A DNA stretch of 31,220 bases from Chara braunii (lineage: Eukaryota > Streptophyta > Charophyceae > Charales > Characeae), in assembly GCA_003427395.1 (NCBI GenBank), contig BFEA01000379.1, positions 780,329-811,548 on the forward strand. Reading direction: 5' to 3'. Shown piece by piece: positions 1 to 10,789 of the stretch. Below the pieces are notes generated by a model. It worked only from the letters and a program-made list of their open reading frames with translations. It made no database searches and was not told where the DNA came from. The stretch's first letter is position 1. The number at the start of each line of letters is the position of its first letter. A program made the translations under genes and the position numbers.

Positions 1-1120
1 GGCGATTTTTAATTCTTATTTGGCTGAGCCAAATGACTTGAAAATTAATAGGCATGTACCTCACGTCATAGAGAAGTCGTAAAACAAAATTCAGAAAAAA
101 AGCATTATTTTTAGGCCCCGAAATAATTTTTGGCGGGGGTCGAACGCCGTCGGGTTTGGGCCCCTTACGGGACCCTGAACGCCCGAACGTACGGAGGTCC
201 GCCCGGGGGCCTCCGTACGTACGGGCTGGTAACCCTCGGGGCGGCAGACAAATTTTCCCTTTGGTTTTTGAATTGCTGTATCTTGAATTGAATGATAATG
301 TTGAGGCCGGGGACCTCACAATTCTACCCGGGGGCTAGGTCCCACAGTCTCCCACTTACACGAATTACGCGATATTGACCGTAGATAGCAAAGATCAACG
401 GCCAGAATTTCTTAATCCGCGCAAGTGGGACCTTGCCCCGGGTACTGAGGACAATACTCAGCTTAGGCTTGTGCTGGAAAACAGGTCCAGCGTCCTCTCA
501 AAATTGCGCTTACCACTAAGCAAAGATATGAGTGGTAGTGGTGGTAGATTGCTGGAAAGCAGGTCCAGCATCCTTGTTCTACAAAGAAGAGTAAATCTGT
601 CAACTAAGGGCTCAGTTCCTCAGTGGAAGTTATTTCCTCCCATAATAGGCGAGATAGGAAAACCCTGCCTGTTGGAGTTCTTCCTGCCCATTGAAACAGA
701 TACTCCCACTGTCGTGTTTGTCTTGAAGGATTGCAGTCATTCGCTGCTCGATTTTGTTTGAACTTCCCATATTCTGCAGGAATCAGTGTTTGCACATAAT
801 ATCTGAATTTGTTCGTCAAGACTGGCTGAGCTGTGCTCGTCCCTTTGAAACGCCCATCTCTCCTTGCCAGCCATAACAACCAGAAAGCAATGGTGTGACA
901 CCCAACCTCACGCCCAGCACGACTTCCTGATCGGAGTGGAGTGTGGGCCTGGAAGTGCGAAAAGGGGTGTGCCAAGGATTTTTGGGAAAGTGGGGGTGGA
1001 GTCTCAGATCAGAACTGAGATCTCCTGTGGCAGGGTTTTTCGGGGGCACGGGTGCAATTTGGCAGAGAGGGCGGACCACTTCTGGTCATAAGGCAGATGG
1101 CATGCGCGGGTCATTTATGG
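1..1120. other. Non-coding stretch, no recognised gene
   Basis: I see no recognisable gene here. Visible structure: a GC-rich inverted repeat with arms CGTACGGAGG (188-197) and CCTCCGTACG (210-219), and two copies of a 19-base motif, itself with a short inverted repeat GCTGGA/TCCAGC, at 473-491 and 551-569 (78 bp apart). The short reading frames on either strand have no family signature. Confidence 0.6.
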
Positions 1121-1663
1121 TCATGCGATCCATCTGTGTTGGGGACGGCGGTTCATCGAAAGATCCCTTCGGGGTGGGCGTGATCCCGATGAGTCGGGTC
1201 GTCGGTTGTCGCCACGTGGCACCGATCGTCGTACGTTCTGGTTGGGCCCTCGCGGTCCCGAGGCTCTTTGGTTGCCGCGTTGTCGGCAATTTCCGCAGGG
1301 CATGCTTGGCAAGTAGGGGGCTATGGCTGTCCACGGGATGACCGAGAGTTGGTGATACGGAAGAAGAAGACGGAAGAGAGGGAAGTTAGTGGAGATAACG
1401 ACAAAACCAGGGGAAATAAAGTAGTGGGTGTGGTCTGACGTGGGGAAATTAGAGCACCGGGGGTCGCTGGTTGTAGCACAATGGAACTCCCTAGGACACA
1501 GGCGATTCTCTGTTAGGCAGGGAAATCTCTGTCGGAGGTTCTCCTCTATCCAAGGGGGGAAGTATTCCGGGTCGTACAACGTCTCTGAGCTCTCGGAGTG
1601 TGTCATTATGTCATCGCAGAACTGCGAGATTCCTAAGGGTGTGTCTTCGCCGATGGCGAGCAT
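1121..1663 (-). CDS. Hypothetical open reading frame, unrecognised
   Basis: A 180-codon frame with a true ATG at 1663 (starts MLAIGEDTPLGISQF). I do not recognise it. The first ~50 residues look protein-like and include an acidic, aromatic stretch (DPEYFPPWIEENL). The last third is Arg/Pro/Gln-rich with a lone CGNC and no second metal pair, which looks like GC-rich non-coding DNA read in frame. A TATA-like TATATAAAT lies on the same strand near 2195-2203, about 0.5 kb upstream, so this could be part of a first exon. No splice sites or homologue support that, so it may equally be chance. Confidence 0.18.
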   Translation of the reverse strand: MLAIGEDTPLGISQFCDDIMTHSESSETLYDPEYFPPWIEENLRQRFPCLTENRLCPREFHCATTSDPRCSNFPTSDHTHYFISPGFVVISTNFPLFRLLLPYHQLSVIPWTAIAPYLPSMPCGNCRQRGNQRASGPRGPNQNVRRSVPRGDNRRPDSSGSRPPRRDLSMNRRPQHRWIA

Positions 1664-1749
1664 GTGCAGGCAACGCGAATCGGGTCGCGCTTACACGTGT
1701 TCACACGAGATGATGGCTTCGTTGCTGACGCGGAATGGCCACCTTTAAT

Positions 1750-3359
1750 CAGGCAATATCCCCGCAATCGTTAGCCTTGTTATGCGGGGTTTGGTCGTGA
1801 AACGATGCGCGGGGACACGTGTAAGTGTGCAGAGTAGATCGTACTTATGCGCGCCCGTACAAGGCGTTCGCTCAAAAAACGGCTACCCGGTTATCTAATC
1901 ACTCCGAAATTTTCGAGCATGCAGTATGCAACAACCACAACAGCTCAATCAAAAGATAACAAAAATGGAAACAACACTGATGACTACGCAAAATTCCTAC
2001 CCTATTCACAAGTGCATCAGGGAACGAAGCAAAGGCAAGGATTAGACATAAGGACAAGCAAACAGACACAACATCCATTCATCCATTCACACACCATATC
2101 CGAGATGGAGATCACGAAGACAAGTGGGAGCGAAAAACCCAGTCACGATTCTGAAAAACAGAAACGGGCGAATCGCCCTGAACCGAAATCAAAATTTATA
2201 TACACGACCAGGGAGGGAAAAAAGATAAAGAAACAACAAATCCGCGTCCATCAACCTCAGCTCCCTCTTCCTCTCTCTCTCTCTCTCCGATGCGAACAGT
2301 CCGTCGTCGCGCACCAACCCACGAAGCCGTCACCCCGCTTAGTCCTCCAGCACCCGTCAGGTTCGCCCGCGCCCACAGTCCGTCGTGGCCCGCGTCAACC
2401 CCGCACGTTTGGCACCAGCTCGTCGGGCCGCCCGACTCCTGCCCTACTCACCTCTTACTTCGTCCGTGTGTCGACCCTCTCTGATCGCGCAAGCCCGAGC
2501 TTCCAACAGCTGGTTAAGAGAGCTAACTAATCGCGCAACCGGAATTTATAGCGTGCATGCATGCGCGAAGAACACGAAATTACAAGAACTTAGAAAGAAG
2601 ATTAGAGAGGGAGCGTCTGCGTTCTACATGATCGGGCCGCAGCGTGGGGGACTTTGCCCCTCTCCACGCATCCATCCAATCGTGTAGCCCGCGGGTGGGC
2701 TAGTCATCACAAGAAGAAGCGAAGGCGGGAAGAACGAAGCACAAGATGAAAGATACAGTTACAATGGCGCCTGCCCAAAATTACAGTTACACACACGATT
2801 TAAGGCGCCGACTAATCAGAGTTTAGTTGCAGCCGCACGAAGAAGCGCGTAAGCAAAAAGCGTCGCGCGGCCCAGATGAAATTCCTAATTACAAAATTCC
2901 TAAATTCCTATCTAACACAGACAAAGGCGGAAAGCACAAATTCCGAAAGGAAAGTCCGAAATTCCGAGAATCATCGAGGCTCGACAAAATTCGAAAAAGA
3001 ATTCAAAAAGAAAATTCAAAAAAGAACGAGGCAAATTCTCGCGCAATATCCGCGCCCAAATTCCCAAAACTGAAACAAAAGAAGCGATGTCATCAGTTAT
3101 TAATCGCGCGTATGACAGCGCGCCAACCATTCAATCGACCAATCAATCGCCCGTCCCGGGACACGCCTTGTTGCGAACTCAGCCATCCGAAAAGAATCGA
3201 CGCAAAAGACAAAGAAGCGAGGGTACTGATGCAATTTCCCACCGATCCCGATCTCCCGTAATTGGCCCAACCTTCCCAGCTTAGGACCCCTCATTGCAAT
3301 CGCGCAGAAAATCGCGCGCTATAGAAAGTGGTTCGTCACAATGGCGCGAAACTTGAGTG
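1750..3359. other. Intergenic DNA with CT tract and AAATTC-rich segment
   Basis: No convincing gene. A pyrimidine tract with a short CT run lies at about 2262-2288. From about 2870 to 3085 the sequence repeatedly uses AAATTC, GAATTC-like and AATTCC words, suggesting an old short-period repeat. The 227-codon plus-strand frame from the ATG at 1847 is Lys/Gln/Ser/Pro-rich with no motif. A TATA-like element at about 2195-2203 reads on the minus strand. Confidence 0.5.
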
Positions 3360-3381
3360 CTAATATGCCGTTTCCTGTCGC

Positions 3382-4516
3382 AGTAGTTGTATCAACTATG
3401 AGTACAAACTTCTGGTTCCACAGGTTGGAGTCCCTGTAAGCCGATCTCCACAAGTCTTGGACCCATTCCCAGAATCCGCGTGCCACCACACATTCCCACT
3501 ATAGGTGCGCCGAGGATTCCACTCTGGGGTAAGGGCACTGATCGCAAAATATGTTAATCTGCATTCCCTTCTCTAAGCACCATTCGGTTGTGGGTATGCA
3601 GGAGTGCATATGCAGCCATTGCAGTCCTGCCATTCTAACTTCTGTAATTCCTTGAATCATCTGACAATAGAGAGGGAACCAGGTAGAGGCAAATGTAACA
3701 AAACTCATGGTCGGGGATTTCTTGTTCCAGGAGAGCCAGGAATGAACAGTTAGAGTTGAGGATTTGGATTGCAAGCTATATCCTACTTTTGGTCTGTAGC
3801 TTTTTACTGATATCGTTTCAGTTTCCGCTGTCTCTGCAGTTCTGATCCATTCCACACGTGTGCAGTTGAGTTGTCCTTCCCCTAGTACGAGGGGGGGAGG
3901 GGGTTATTGCGCCTCGTTTGATGTAAGCCTGTAGAGGAGAGAGAGGGTTGCAGTTTAACGGGCCGACCTTGTCTGTCCTTTATCACGAACACAGATTCAC
4001 GTTGTGTCTGGAGATGTTCACCCTGAGTATCCCAGAGGTCTTCCATGAAAGTTATGTCTTCCTTATTCTCCAAGATGTGGATGACGGACCCGTGTTGTAC
4101 GGAATCCTCCCACTATGAATCCTCAAACCAACCGTCATCCTCCTCCATCAAGTACAAGAGCGCCGGAACAACTTCTAATATGAAGTCTCTGTGAGTCTAG
4201 ACATGTTGTAAACCCCAAAGCTGCAGCTAATTTCCTCAAGTGCTTTCCAACGTTTATGTTCTTTGTCCCACAAATATTCAATGGGCCAGATCCCTCTCTG
4301 TAGCCATTTCCTGGCAAAGTTCCCTGGCAGTGTGGAGACTTCAAAGACTCTACCCGTCGGGCTTCTGATTGTTGGGTTCTCATATAGGCACGTTATTAGT
4401 ACTTCTTCAGTTGAGGCCGGTTCCTTGATGCATGAGGGAGACAACTTGGACCAGGCCCTAAGAATTGGGCCCCATGTTGGTGACTTTGTGTTTCTGAGTA
4501 AGGGGTGGAGGAGCAT
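3382..4516 (-). pseudogene. LINE ORF2 C-terminal region with zf-RVT-like finger
   Basis: This continues ORF2 in shifted frames. Segment 4516-4175 includes CLYENPTIRSP and LQRGIWPIEYLWDKEHKRW. Segment 3855-3499 includes ISVKSYRPKVGYSLQ and the first metal pair CDQC. Downstream, AHL, a TAG stop, then WEC completes a CxxC...HxxxxC arrangement typical of the zinc-binding domain at the end of plant LINE reverse transcriptases. Readable sequence goes on (FWEWVQDLW) to about 3382. The second LINE fragment on the plus strand at 13310-14620 matches this region, which confirms the reading. Confidence 0.7.
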
Positions 4517-6362
4517 GCAGCCCCATATTGCTTCTTCCTCAGTAAGATTTCATTCAGCTGCTGGAATGGCCAATGCCAATCGTACCCAGGGAATGGTTGG
4601 ATGTGCCGTGAGGAGCCTAACGGGCCATTTAGATTGGAGTGCTCTATTTTAACTATTAGGTCGATCACTCCTAACCTCCCATTACATTTCTTCTCCGTGA
4701 TTCTCCACCAAGCCAACTTGGATATACATGAAGGTAAGTCTGAATCCCCTTTCCAAATGTACCTAGATAGCAATTGGTGAATCAATTGCACCGACGTGTT
4801 AAATAACTCTCTAAACGAAACGATATACCATACTACGTTGGTCACCATTGCTCTGCCAAAGAGGGATAGAGATTTTCTTTTTGACCATTTTGGGCATGCG
4901 TTTCTGATGCGCTCATCCACTATCGAGTCTTGGACCTTATTGCAGTGAGAAAAGGATACCAGAATACCTAGGTATCTTTCCGAATTTGTGTTGGTTAGTG
5001 TCCTGATGCCAATGTCTAATGCCAGGGGTTCTCCATTTGGAATCAGAGCTACAAATTTCTTCCAGTTGAACTTCGTTTCAGATGTTGCTTCATAGACTGT
5101 GATGCATTGCCTGAGTGCATTTAGGGGGGTTGGGGAGTTTTCAGCAATCGCAGAGAAGTCATCTGCCAATGCTGAAACCTTTAGCGAGTATGACGGGCTT
5201 AGGGGGAGACCTCTAAGTTGAGGGTGAGTTCTGACCATGTTCAACAAAACCTCCATTTAAATTACAAATAGGGAGGGTGCTAGAGGGCACCCTTGTCGTA
5301 ATGAGCGTGAGATAGTGAATGGTGCAGAGGTGAGATCATTAATCAATACTTTGCCTTGCGACCCGATGTAAAGAGTGCGGAACTATTTGATGAAATTACG
5401 GCCCACTCTCACCCTTGTTAACATGGCTCGGACAAAATCTCAGTTGACCCTGTCGTATGCCTTCTCAAAATCTATGAGAATAACTGCTACATGTGCGTTT
5501 CTTGATTTAATCAGTTCCATAGCTTGTGAGATTGTCATGACATTGTCCAACACTTGTCTTCCAGGAACGAAGCAGGATTGATCAGACACTACTAGTTTCC
5601 TCATCAGATGTGACAGTCTTCTTGCCATGGTTTTAGCTAGGATTTTGCTAGCTACATTGAGGAGGGAGATGGGACGCCAGTTCTGAACGTCTCTCTTGTC
5701 CCCCTTTTTATATAGCAAGGTAATGATTCCTTTCGTGGTTCGATTGCCCAATTACGATACTATTAAAGATTCTTACCATGTCAAGACCCAAAATGTTCCA
5801 GAACATGTCGTAGAACTCGCCAGGAAGATCATCGACTCCTGGGCATTTGCCTTTGGCTATACTTTTTAAGGCTTCTGTCAGTTTTGTGAGTGTAATGGGA
5901 ACTTCCAATTTTTTTCCCCTCTTCCTTAGAGAGAATGCGTTGTGTAGAGCCTCACAAAAAGTTCTCCTGCGCTTGGACCACGACAGGGTCACCCGGTTCC
6001 TTCTCCGATGTCAAGAGGACCTCGTAGAAGGATCTTACGTACTGTAAGATCTGATGTGAGGACCTAGCCATTGGTTCGTTCAGATTGAAAGGGGGGGTCA
6101 TTTCGAACATCGTGGAGGAGGTTTGTCCTCCTCTGTCTGGTTTCAAAGTGTTCTTAGTCATTCTGTCTGCTTCAATTATTTTACTTATTTGTCTGTATTT
6201 TTCCCATGCTTCGTGTTTAACTATTTGTTCTTCTTTCCATTCTTGCATCCATTTCGCCCGACGCCTCAACCATACTTCATCTGAGAAGGATGTGAATCCT
6301 AAGTTTGCCTCTGCTTTTTCGATGTTCCTTTTGTATCGGATATCTCTCATCCTCCTGTTCAC
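4396..6362 (-). pseudogene. LINE ORF2 linker and reverse transcriptase (broken)
   Basis: The linker (6362-5952) is charged and helical (RMRDIRYKRNIEKAEANLGF). The RT follows in three frame segments. Segment 5992-5708 has AKGKCPGVDDLPGEFY, the usual GKSPGPDG-like entry motif. Segment 5751-5440 has LLYKKGDKRDVQNWRPISLL, FVPGRQVLDN and motif A IDFEKAYDRVN. It ends at a TGA exactly where family members have Trp (DRVNWDF), a G-to-A change. Segment 5256-4396 has motif C as ALADDFSAIA, keeping the catalytic Asp pair but with Leu in place of the usual Phe/Tyr, then the thumb (SERYLGILVSFSH) and connection region. About 180 bp between the last two segments hold further stops. Confidence 0.88.
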
Positions 6363-6485
6363 GACTTTGATATGAGAGAATAGGTTAAGATGGTCTGCTA
6401 TGAGGTGAACTCCTTTGTCTGGTCATTCCCCTCGACTGTTATATAGGTCTGTAAAGCTCCTTCATTCTTCCCAAAATTCCACAAC

Positions 6486-7320
6486 TCAGTCACACATACT
6501 CGAATCTTCAAATATGTGCACACTGAGCCTGAAATAGTCCCTACCCCTTTCCAATGATGCCCTAGTGTTCAATGCAATTGAGACCGGCTTATAATCCGAA
6601 AGGTTTCCTGTTAAGATATCTGCTTGAGAGATCGGGGGCATCATCTGCTCATTGACGAAGATGACATCCACCCTTCTTCTTGTTCGTTTCCCCGTTTCCG
6701 ATTTGTTATTAGAGACCCATGTGAAAGCAATCTCATCAAAGTGAAAGGATCGATAGGGGTCAAAGATATTATTCTCTGCTAGCAGCTCACACAATGCCAA
6801 TGACTCCAGAGGATGTGATAATGGAGTGGTGGAGTCAAGGTTTGGGTTAGGGACCGTGCTCCAATCCCCCCCAATAATGATATGATCAGTTCTGGGAATT
6901 ACGTCGTTGAGGGAGTGGATAAATGAGATTTTGTCGGTGTGTTAGAATGCGGCATATACTGACATGATTCCCCAAGTACTTCTGTTGAGGACCAGTGTCA
7001 TTTTTACCCATTTTCCAAAAGGGTCAAAGTCAATACTCGAGATTGTGCATGAGAGAGATTTATGGACTAGAATACCATAACCTCCCTTTGTCCCATCAGC
7101 CGGGGTCCATACTTGGGGCCCGCTTCACCAGTTCTTGAGTTCATTTATCTTGTCCGTGTCTAGTTTGGATTTCTGGATCAAGATAATTTGTATTCTCTGC
7201 TCATGGATCCAGGACTTTAAGCGGGGTTTCTTATATTTTCGATTTGTATCCACCAAACCACGGACGTTCCACGATGCTACCCTGATTCTATTGTCCACTT
7301 CTTACTGCGTGCAGGTTGCC
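6486..7320 (-). pseudogene. LINE ORF2 endonuclease domain (inactivated)
   Basis: This is an APE-like (exonuclease-endonuclease-phosphatase) domain that would nick target DNA to prime reverse transcription. Visible motifs in order: VASWNVRGL at about 7277-7251, IILIQKSKL near 7190, GGDWSTVPN near 6865, a serine/threonine-rich TWVSNNKS and RRRVDVIFV near 6690-6650, and LSDYKPVSIAL near 6580. In the family the second motif is normally QET(K/R) and the last is SDH. Here the glutamate is lysine and the histidine is tyrosine, each explained by a single transition. In-frame stops interrupt the domain near 7130 and 6940. The 104-codon stretch 6800-6486 is the longest clean part. Confidence 0.8.
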
Positions 7321-8261
7321 AGATTGGATCCTCGAGTCTGCTGAAGGGACATGTGGTCCGCTAGGCTGTAGCTGGTCCCAAGTGGTTTTGAGTGCGTCAC
7401 TCATGAATTTAAAATGCAATTTCATGTCTTTGGGGAGGAGGTCATTCACATATGTGATGACCTCCGCTCTGCTGGGAGACAGAATCAAGGGAGAGGTCAT
7501 CACATATGTGAATGACCTCCCCTTTGATTCTGTCTCCCAGTAGAGCGGTGTGCCATTCCTTGTTGTTTTTAGCCTTGAACCACGCGATCGGGACCCAATA
7601 TAGCCCTTTCTCTGTAAATTGAAAATTTGTGCCTAGTATCAGGGTGGCATCCAGACATACCAAGTGGACTGTATAGGTGCATCCCGATGCACCAGTCTTC
7701 AACACAGTGATCATTGGGAGATGGGGGATTGGGCGAACGTAAAACTTCTTATCCAACATTCTTCTTGCCATTTCCAACATGGGGCCCGGTTCTGGTGGGG
7801 TCTGCATGGAAAGGGAGGGGATCTGCAGGTCTCCTTTTTTATCAGAGCGCAGCAACAGTTGCAGACCCTGAATACTGTTTTTGAGAATTAGTGGTATAGC
7901 CACATAATTACGGAGCTGCATTGAGGGAGAAAGGGTCCCGACCATGTGTTCTGTTATCGCACTCTTGTCCCCGTTGTCGCTCCTGGGGCGCTTTGGGGAG
8001 GAAAGGGAGTGTTGTCGAGACAATACACCTGGATGGATAGCCAACCTATGCTGGTCTTGTTGAGAGTCGGAAGCTGGAACCATGTCCACTTCCGAGTTCA
8101 ATGTTCCGGAAGCTGGATGATTCAAGTCGACTTGTTGTTCTTTGTCGAGAATTGGTGTTGCCGGAAGGGTTGCTCTCCACGCCGTGGTTAGGACAGTGGT
8201 CAGTGCCCAAGCCGGGTGCAGAACCCCCGGGGTTTCCTTTGGAACCGCCTTGTGGTCGCAA
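7288..8261 (-). pseudogene. LINE ORF1 remnant
   Basis: This is the LINE's first ORF, presumed to encode an RNA-binding chaperone, in at least three frame segments. Its longest piece (8125 down to about 7442) has a Pro/Ser/Gln-rich start (SPKRPRSDNGDKS) and then a folded-looking segment ending near KNNKEWHTALLGDRIK. I see no RRM or zinc knuckle, so the role is inferred only from its place before the endonuclease. The frame breaks in the fold-back duplication at 7437-7548. The distal piece (to 7288) carries EVITYVNDLLPKDMKLHF and ends in TAG at 7288-7290. ORF2 begins in another frame across that stop, near a GTG that may have been an ATG, so the two ORFs overlapped by a few bases. Confidence 0.65.
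7437..7548. repeat. A-B-A'-B' fold-back duplication (4 x 28 bp)
   Basis: Four consecutive 28-bp blocks. A (7437-7464) and A' (7493-7520) are exact reverse complements. B (7465-7492) and B' (7521-7548) are reverse complements with two differences and a one-base offset. A contains the perfect 10-bp palindrome CACATATGTG. The extra 56 bp are not a multiple of three, so they frameshift LINE ORF1. Confidence 0.93.
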
Positions 8262-8333
8262 CTTAGATGGAGAGGAGGGGCGTGTGTTTTGTCCCCTCCC
8301 CCCTGAGCCTGTAGTTACTAAAGGCGCGGCGCG

Positions 8334-9476
8334 TTAACGGGGAAGCGTCGCGGCCGATAGTTGGACCAAGTACTGGTTTGTTTTTTCTGGTGACCACAAG
8401 CAGTCGGTCGTGCCTGCGTGCTTTTCCATTGTACATACGTCACTGTTCATGAGACCGGTCATGAGCTTGAACCCTTTGATATCTAGCATTTTATTCTTCT
8501 TTTTTTTTTTTGCGGAATCCATCCAACTATTAGGAGACCTGAATAGGGGTGCGCTAGGAGAATTGATGAGAGGATGGGTAGGGAGGCAGTCTCACAAAAA
8601 AACGGAATAAACTGATGGCTGACTGAGATTGCAACTATTGTTTGTGCATGGAACTAGGTCTGTACAACAAACTGGGCCAAAAAGAAAAAGAAAAAGAAAA
8701 AGAAGAAGAAGAAGAAGAAGAAGAAGAAGAAGAGACGGATGAAGGGAATCCGAACACTAATCCGAGCGCTAATTCGCCTGCACTGAGCGCCGCTTCGGCG
8801 GCGCCTAACGTAATAGGGAATTAGGGCTAAGATTAACGCTTACCGCCATCTCCACCGTGGAGGCGGAAGTATTGCTGCTGACTCTGATGGAAATGTGATT
8901 TCTGAAATGCTATCGTTCTGCCTTAACCTAACCTCGTCGTAGGCATTGATTAGGAGTGGGTGAATATCATGGAAGATTGGTGGTCAACGTCTCAGCCATA
9001 GCTGGAGGTGCCTTCCGACGCTTCCGTGTAAGAATGCTTCCTCGACAAATGTTGGGTAATCTCTTCAGAGCATATGTTTGAACGCCCATATGATTAGAAG
9101 GAAGGAACCGAAAGGAGTTACTGTTTATGGAGTTTTTATTTTCATGCAACGATTATTTAATGTCAGTGTTAGCCACTGTTAGATGTGTGTGAGTAATTCC
9201 CGCCCTCAGTTTTTGATTTTTAACTCACGTTTGGCTAAGAATTTGAACATGACTCCAAGGGAAAAATTGCTTGTATTGTTATTTTACATGACATATATAT
9301 TTTTTCCAAATTTTTCTAAGACTTTGTTTTTTTCTTTCAACTATTTTTTTATGTTCGCGTTTAGAGGGTTTTGAGCGCTAGTTCACATTCGGGCGAACAT
9401 GCTAGGGTTTGCCTCTGAACGTGAACACGGTGCTACGTAGCTCTGAAGTTTTTAGATTTTTTTTTTTGTACTTTCC
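8334..9476. other. Intergenic DNA with AAG microsatellite and UUCG hairpin
   Basis: No gene recognised. An A-rich tract turning into (AAG)n spans about 8679-8733. At 8787-8804 a perfect 7-bp inverted repeat GCGCCGC/GCGGCGC encloses TTCG, which as RNA would be a very stable UUCG tetraloop hairpin. The rest is AT-rich and featureless. Confidence 0.6.
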
Positions 9477-10069
9477 CGTGGCGGCCCCAGTTTAACTGTC
9501 ACTGCTCTCGGCAAGGAGACTCGTGTTCCTAGCGAAGGTTGGTGCTGGGGTACAAAGGTTCGGGTTGGTTCCCAAAACTCTCCTGTAGTGCTAGCGCCCT
9601 ACCGGCAAGCTTCCGAACCTGGGTTCCCCCAGCCCCGCCCCTATCAGACGACGACGCTCCTAGCCGACCTCGCAGAGTTGATGAATCTGACTCAGAAGCT
9701 TAGAGGCCCCTTATCTCTTGGATTCTTGCAATAGAGTTGGCGTGAATCTAGCGCAAGAGAAGCGATAGATCCCGCATCTTCCCTTTTCCTTTTTTCTGTT
9801 CTCAACCAACAACCGAGTCACGCATCGTTTCTTAGCCATAACAGAGTGGACTTTTGTTCATACCCCACACGTCGACACTGTTTACCCTTCGGATTCTCCT
9901 GTTTCTCCTTTGAGCCCCTCTGTTGGCCTTAAGTTTTGGAATAACCTCGGAATGAAGCGGGAATCCCACGTTTTGTCCTGGTGATTCAACCCTTGCCTAA
10001 AATCCTTGTCCACACCCCCAATTACTATGATCGGGTGTCCCTCGGTACGAAACACCGCATGGGGTGTGA
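9477..10069 (+). repeat. Left LTR-like direct repeat
   Basis: This 593-bp segment is closely similar, with scattered substitutions and a few indels, to 12408-12999. Shared landmarks include CGTGGCGGCCCCAGTTTAAC at the start, CCTATCAGACGACGACGCTC in the middle, and GGGGTGTGA at the end. The similarity stops sharply at both ends. Confidence 0.75.
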
Positions 10070-10340
10070 CCTTGGCAATTGTGTGGGGAATTCACCACTT
10101 CGGACTGCATCTCCATGGCCAAAAGTCCATGCTTGTGATGGATGACCGACCACTACTGTCGCTACGGAATAACACCGACTACAAGGGAACGCTAGGATGA
10201 TGGGTCGTGAGACTGCAGGGTTATGTTTTCGACATTTGCCATCGCACCAGCGGCACCACCAAGCAACATGGAAATGCGGACGGGTTGACCCGACTGCAGC
10301 TGTCGAGAAAAAGCCCGAAGAGCGAGCAATCCATTCCGTG
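10064..10340 (+). pseudogene. Ty3/gypsy RNase H fragment
   Basis: Reading on the plus strand from the end of the left repeat gives GVTLAIVWGIHHFGLHLHGQ, then LVMDDRPLLSL, NNTDYKGTLG, a stop, then WVVRLQGYVFDICHR and HGNADGLTRL. These match the usual RNase H sequence of Ty3/gypsy elements: an AIHHFRxYLxG-like block, a TDHxPL-like block, WxxxLQxYxFxI, and the terminal NADxLSR motif. The TGA before WVVRL sits where family members have an Arg, so it is likely a decayed CGA. The fragment lacks the first part of RNase H and all of the reverse transcriptase. Confidence 0.75.
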
Positions 10341-10780
10341 GAAGCCGACGTCGTCGTCGATAGAACCCTGGTACGGGGAAGTGAATGTCCTTCACAGGGG
10401 CATCGCAAATTGCGGTGATGGTGACAATTCCTAGAAATGGCAACTACTCTTTCCCCTCCTCCCTCCCCTGGCTCGTCTTCCCGTTTGTCTCCGCCTTGTT
10501 CTTCCTTGAGCCCCCCCGAAAAGAACTGCTTCTTTTGCACTCTGCCTATGGTGCCGAATAAGGATGATTCGCACCTGATGCCGCCTAGCTTCATTCTATG
10601 AATACAATGTAGCTAGTGCAGATCCACTCAAGCCCATGGGCTTTGTATCAGGTACCGGAGTGAAAAAGAGTGGGTCTGTCGCAACTGCAGAGTGAACCTG
10701 GTACCCACAGAGAAACACTATTTAGAGGCTAGGACGGATGACGGATTCCTGCCAAGTGTCCGACGAGCAGAGATTTGGAC
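10341..10780 (+). other. Spacer between RNase H and integrase remnants
   Basis: About 440 bp with no readable domain. A pyrimidine-rich block lies at about 10448-10510. In intact elements this stretch would be the linker to the integrase; here it is too diverged to read. Confidence 0.4.
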
Positions 10781-10789
10781 GGGCTGCTA

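Larger units (their letters stand above)
3360..8330 (-). mobile_element. Degenerate LINE (L1-like, plant zf-RVT type)
   Basis: About 5 kb of minus-strand sequence reads in order as ORF1, APE-like endonuclease, linker, reverse transcriptase and a C-terminal zinc finger, broken by frameshifts and stops. That order is the standard architecture of plant L1-like non-LTR retrotransposons. The 5' end is uncertain (GC-rich sequence around 8330) and no poly(A) (poly-T on the plus strand) marks the 3' end near 3360, so the 3' terminus is probably truncated. It cannot be autonomous: ORF2 has several stops, two endonuclease catalytic positions are altered, and ORF1 carries an inverted duplication. Confidence 0.88.

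Noticed and set aside
604-975. Minus-strand frame with a WLLWLARRD segment, possibly a LINE C-terminus
   Set aside because: A faint resemblance only; no metal-binding cysteines or second landmark from the LINE here.
1847-2530. 227-codon plus-strand frame with ATG
   Set aside because: Low-complexity Lys/Gln/Pro/Ser composition, no motif, and it crosses a CT tract; it reads like non-coding sequence.
10025-10594. 189-codon minus-strand frame
   Set aside because: Antisense to the plus-strand RNase H remnant, which has clear family motifs.
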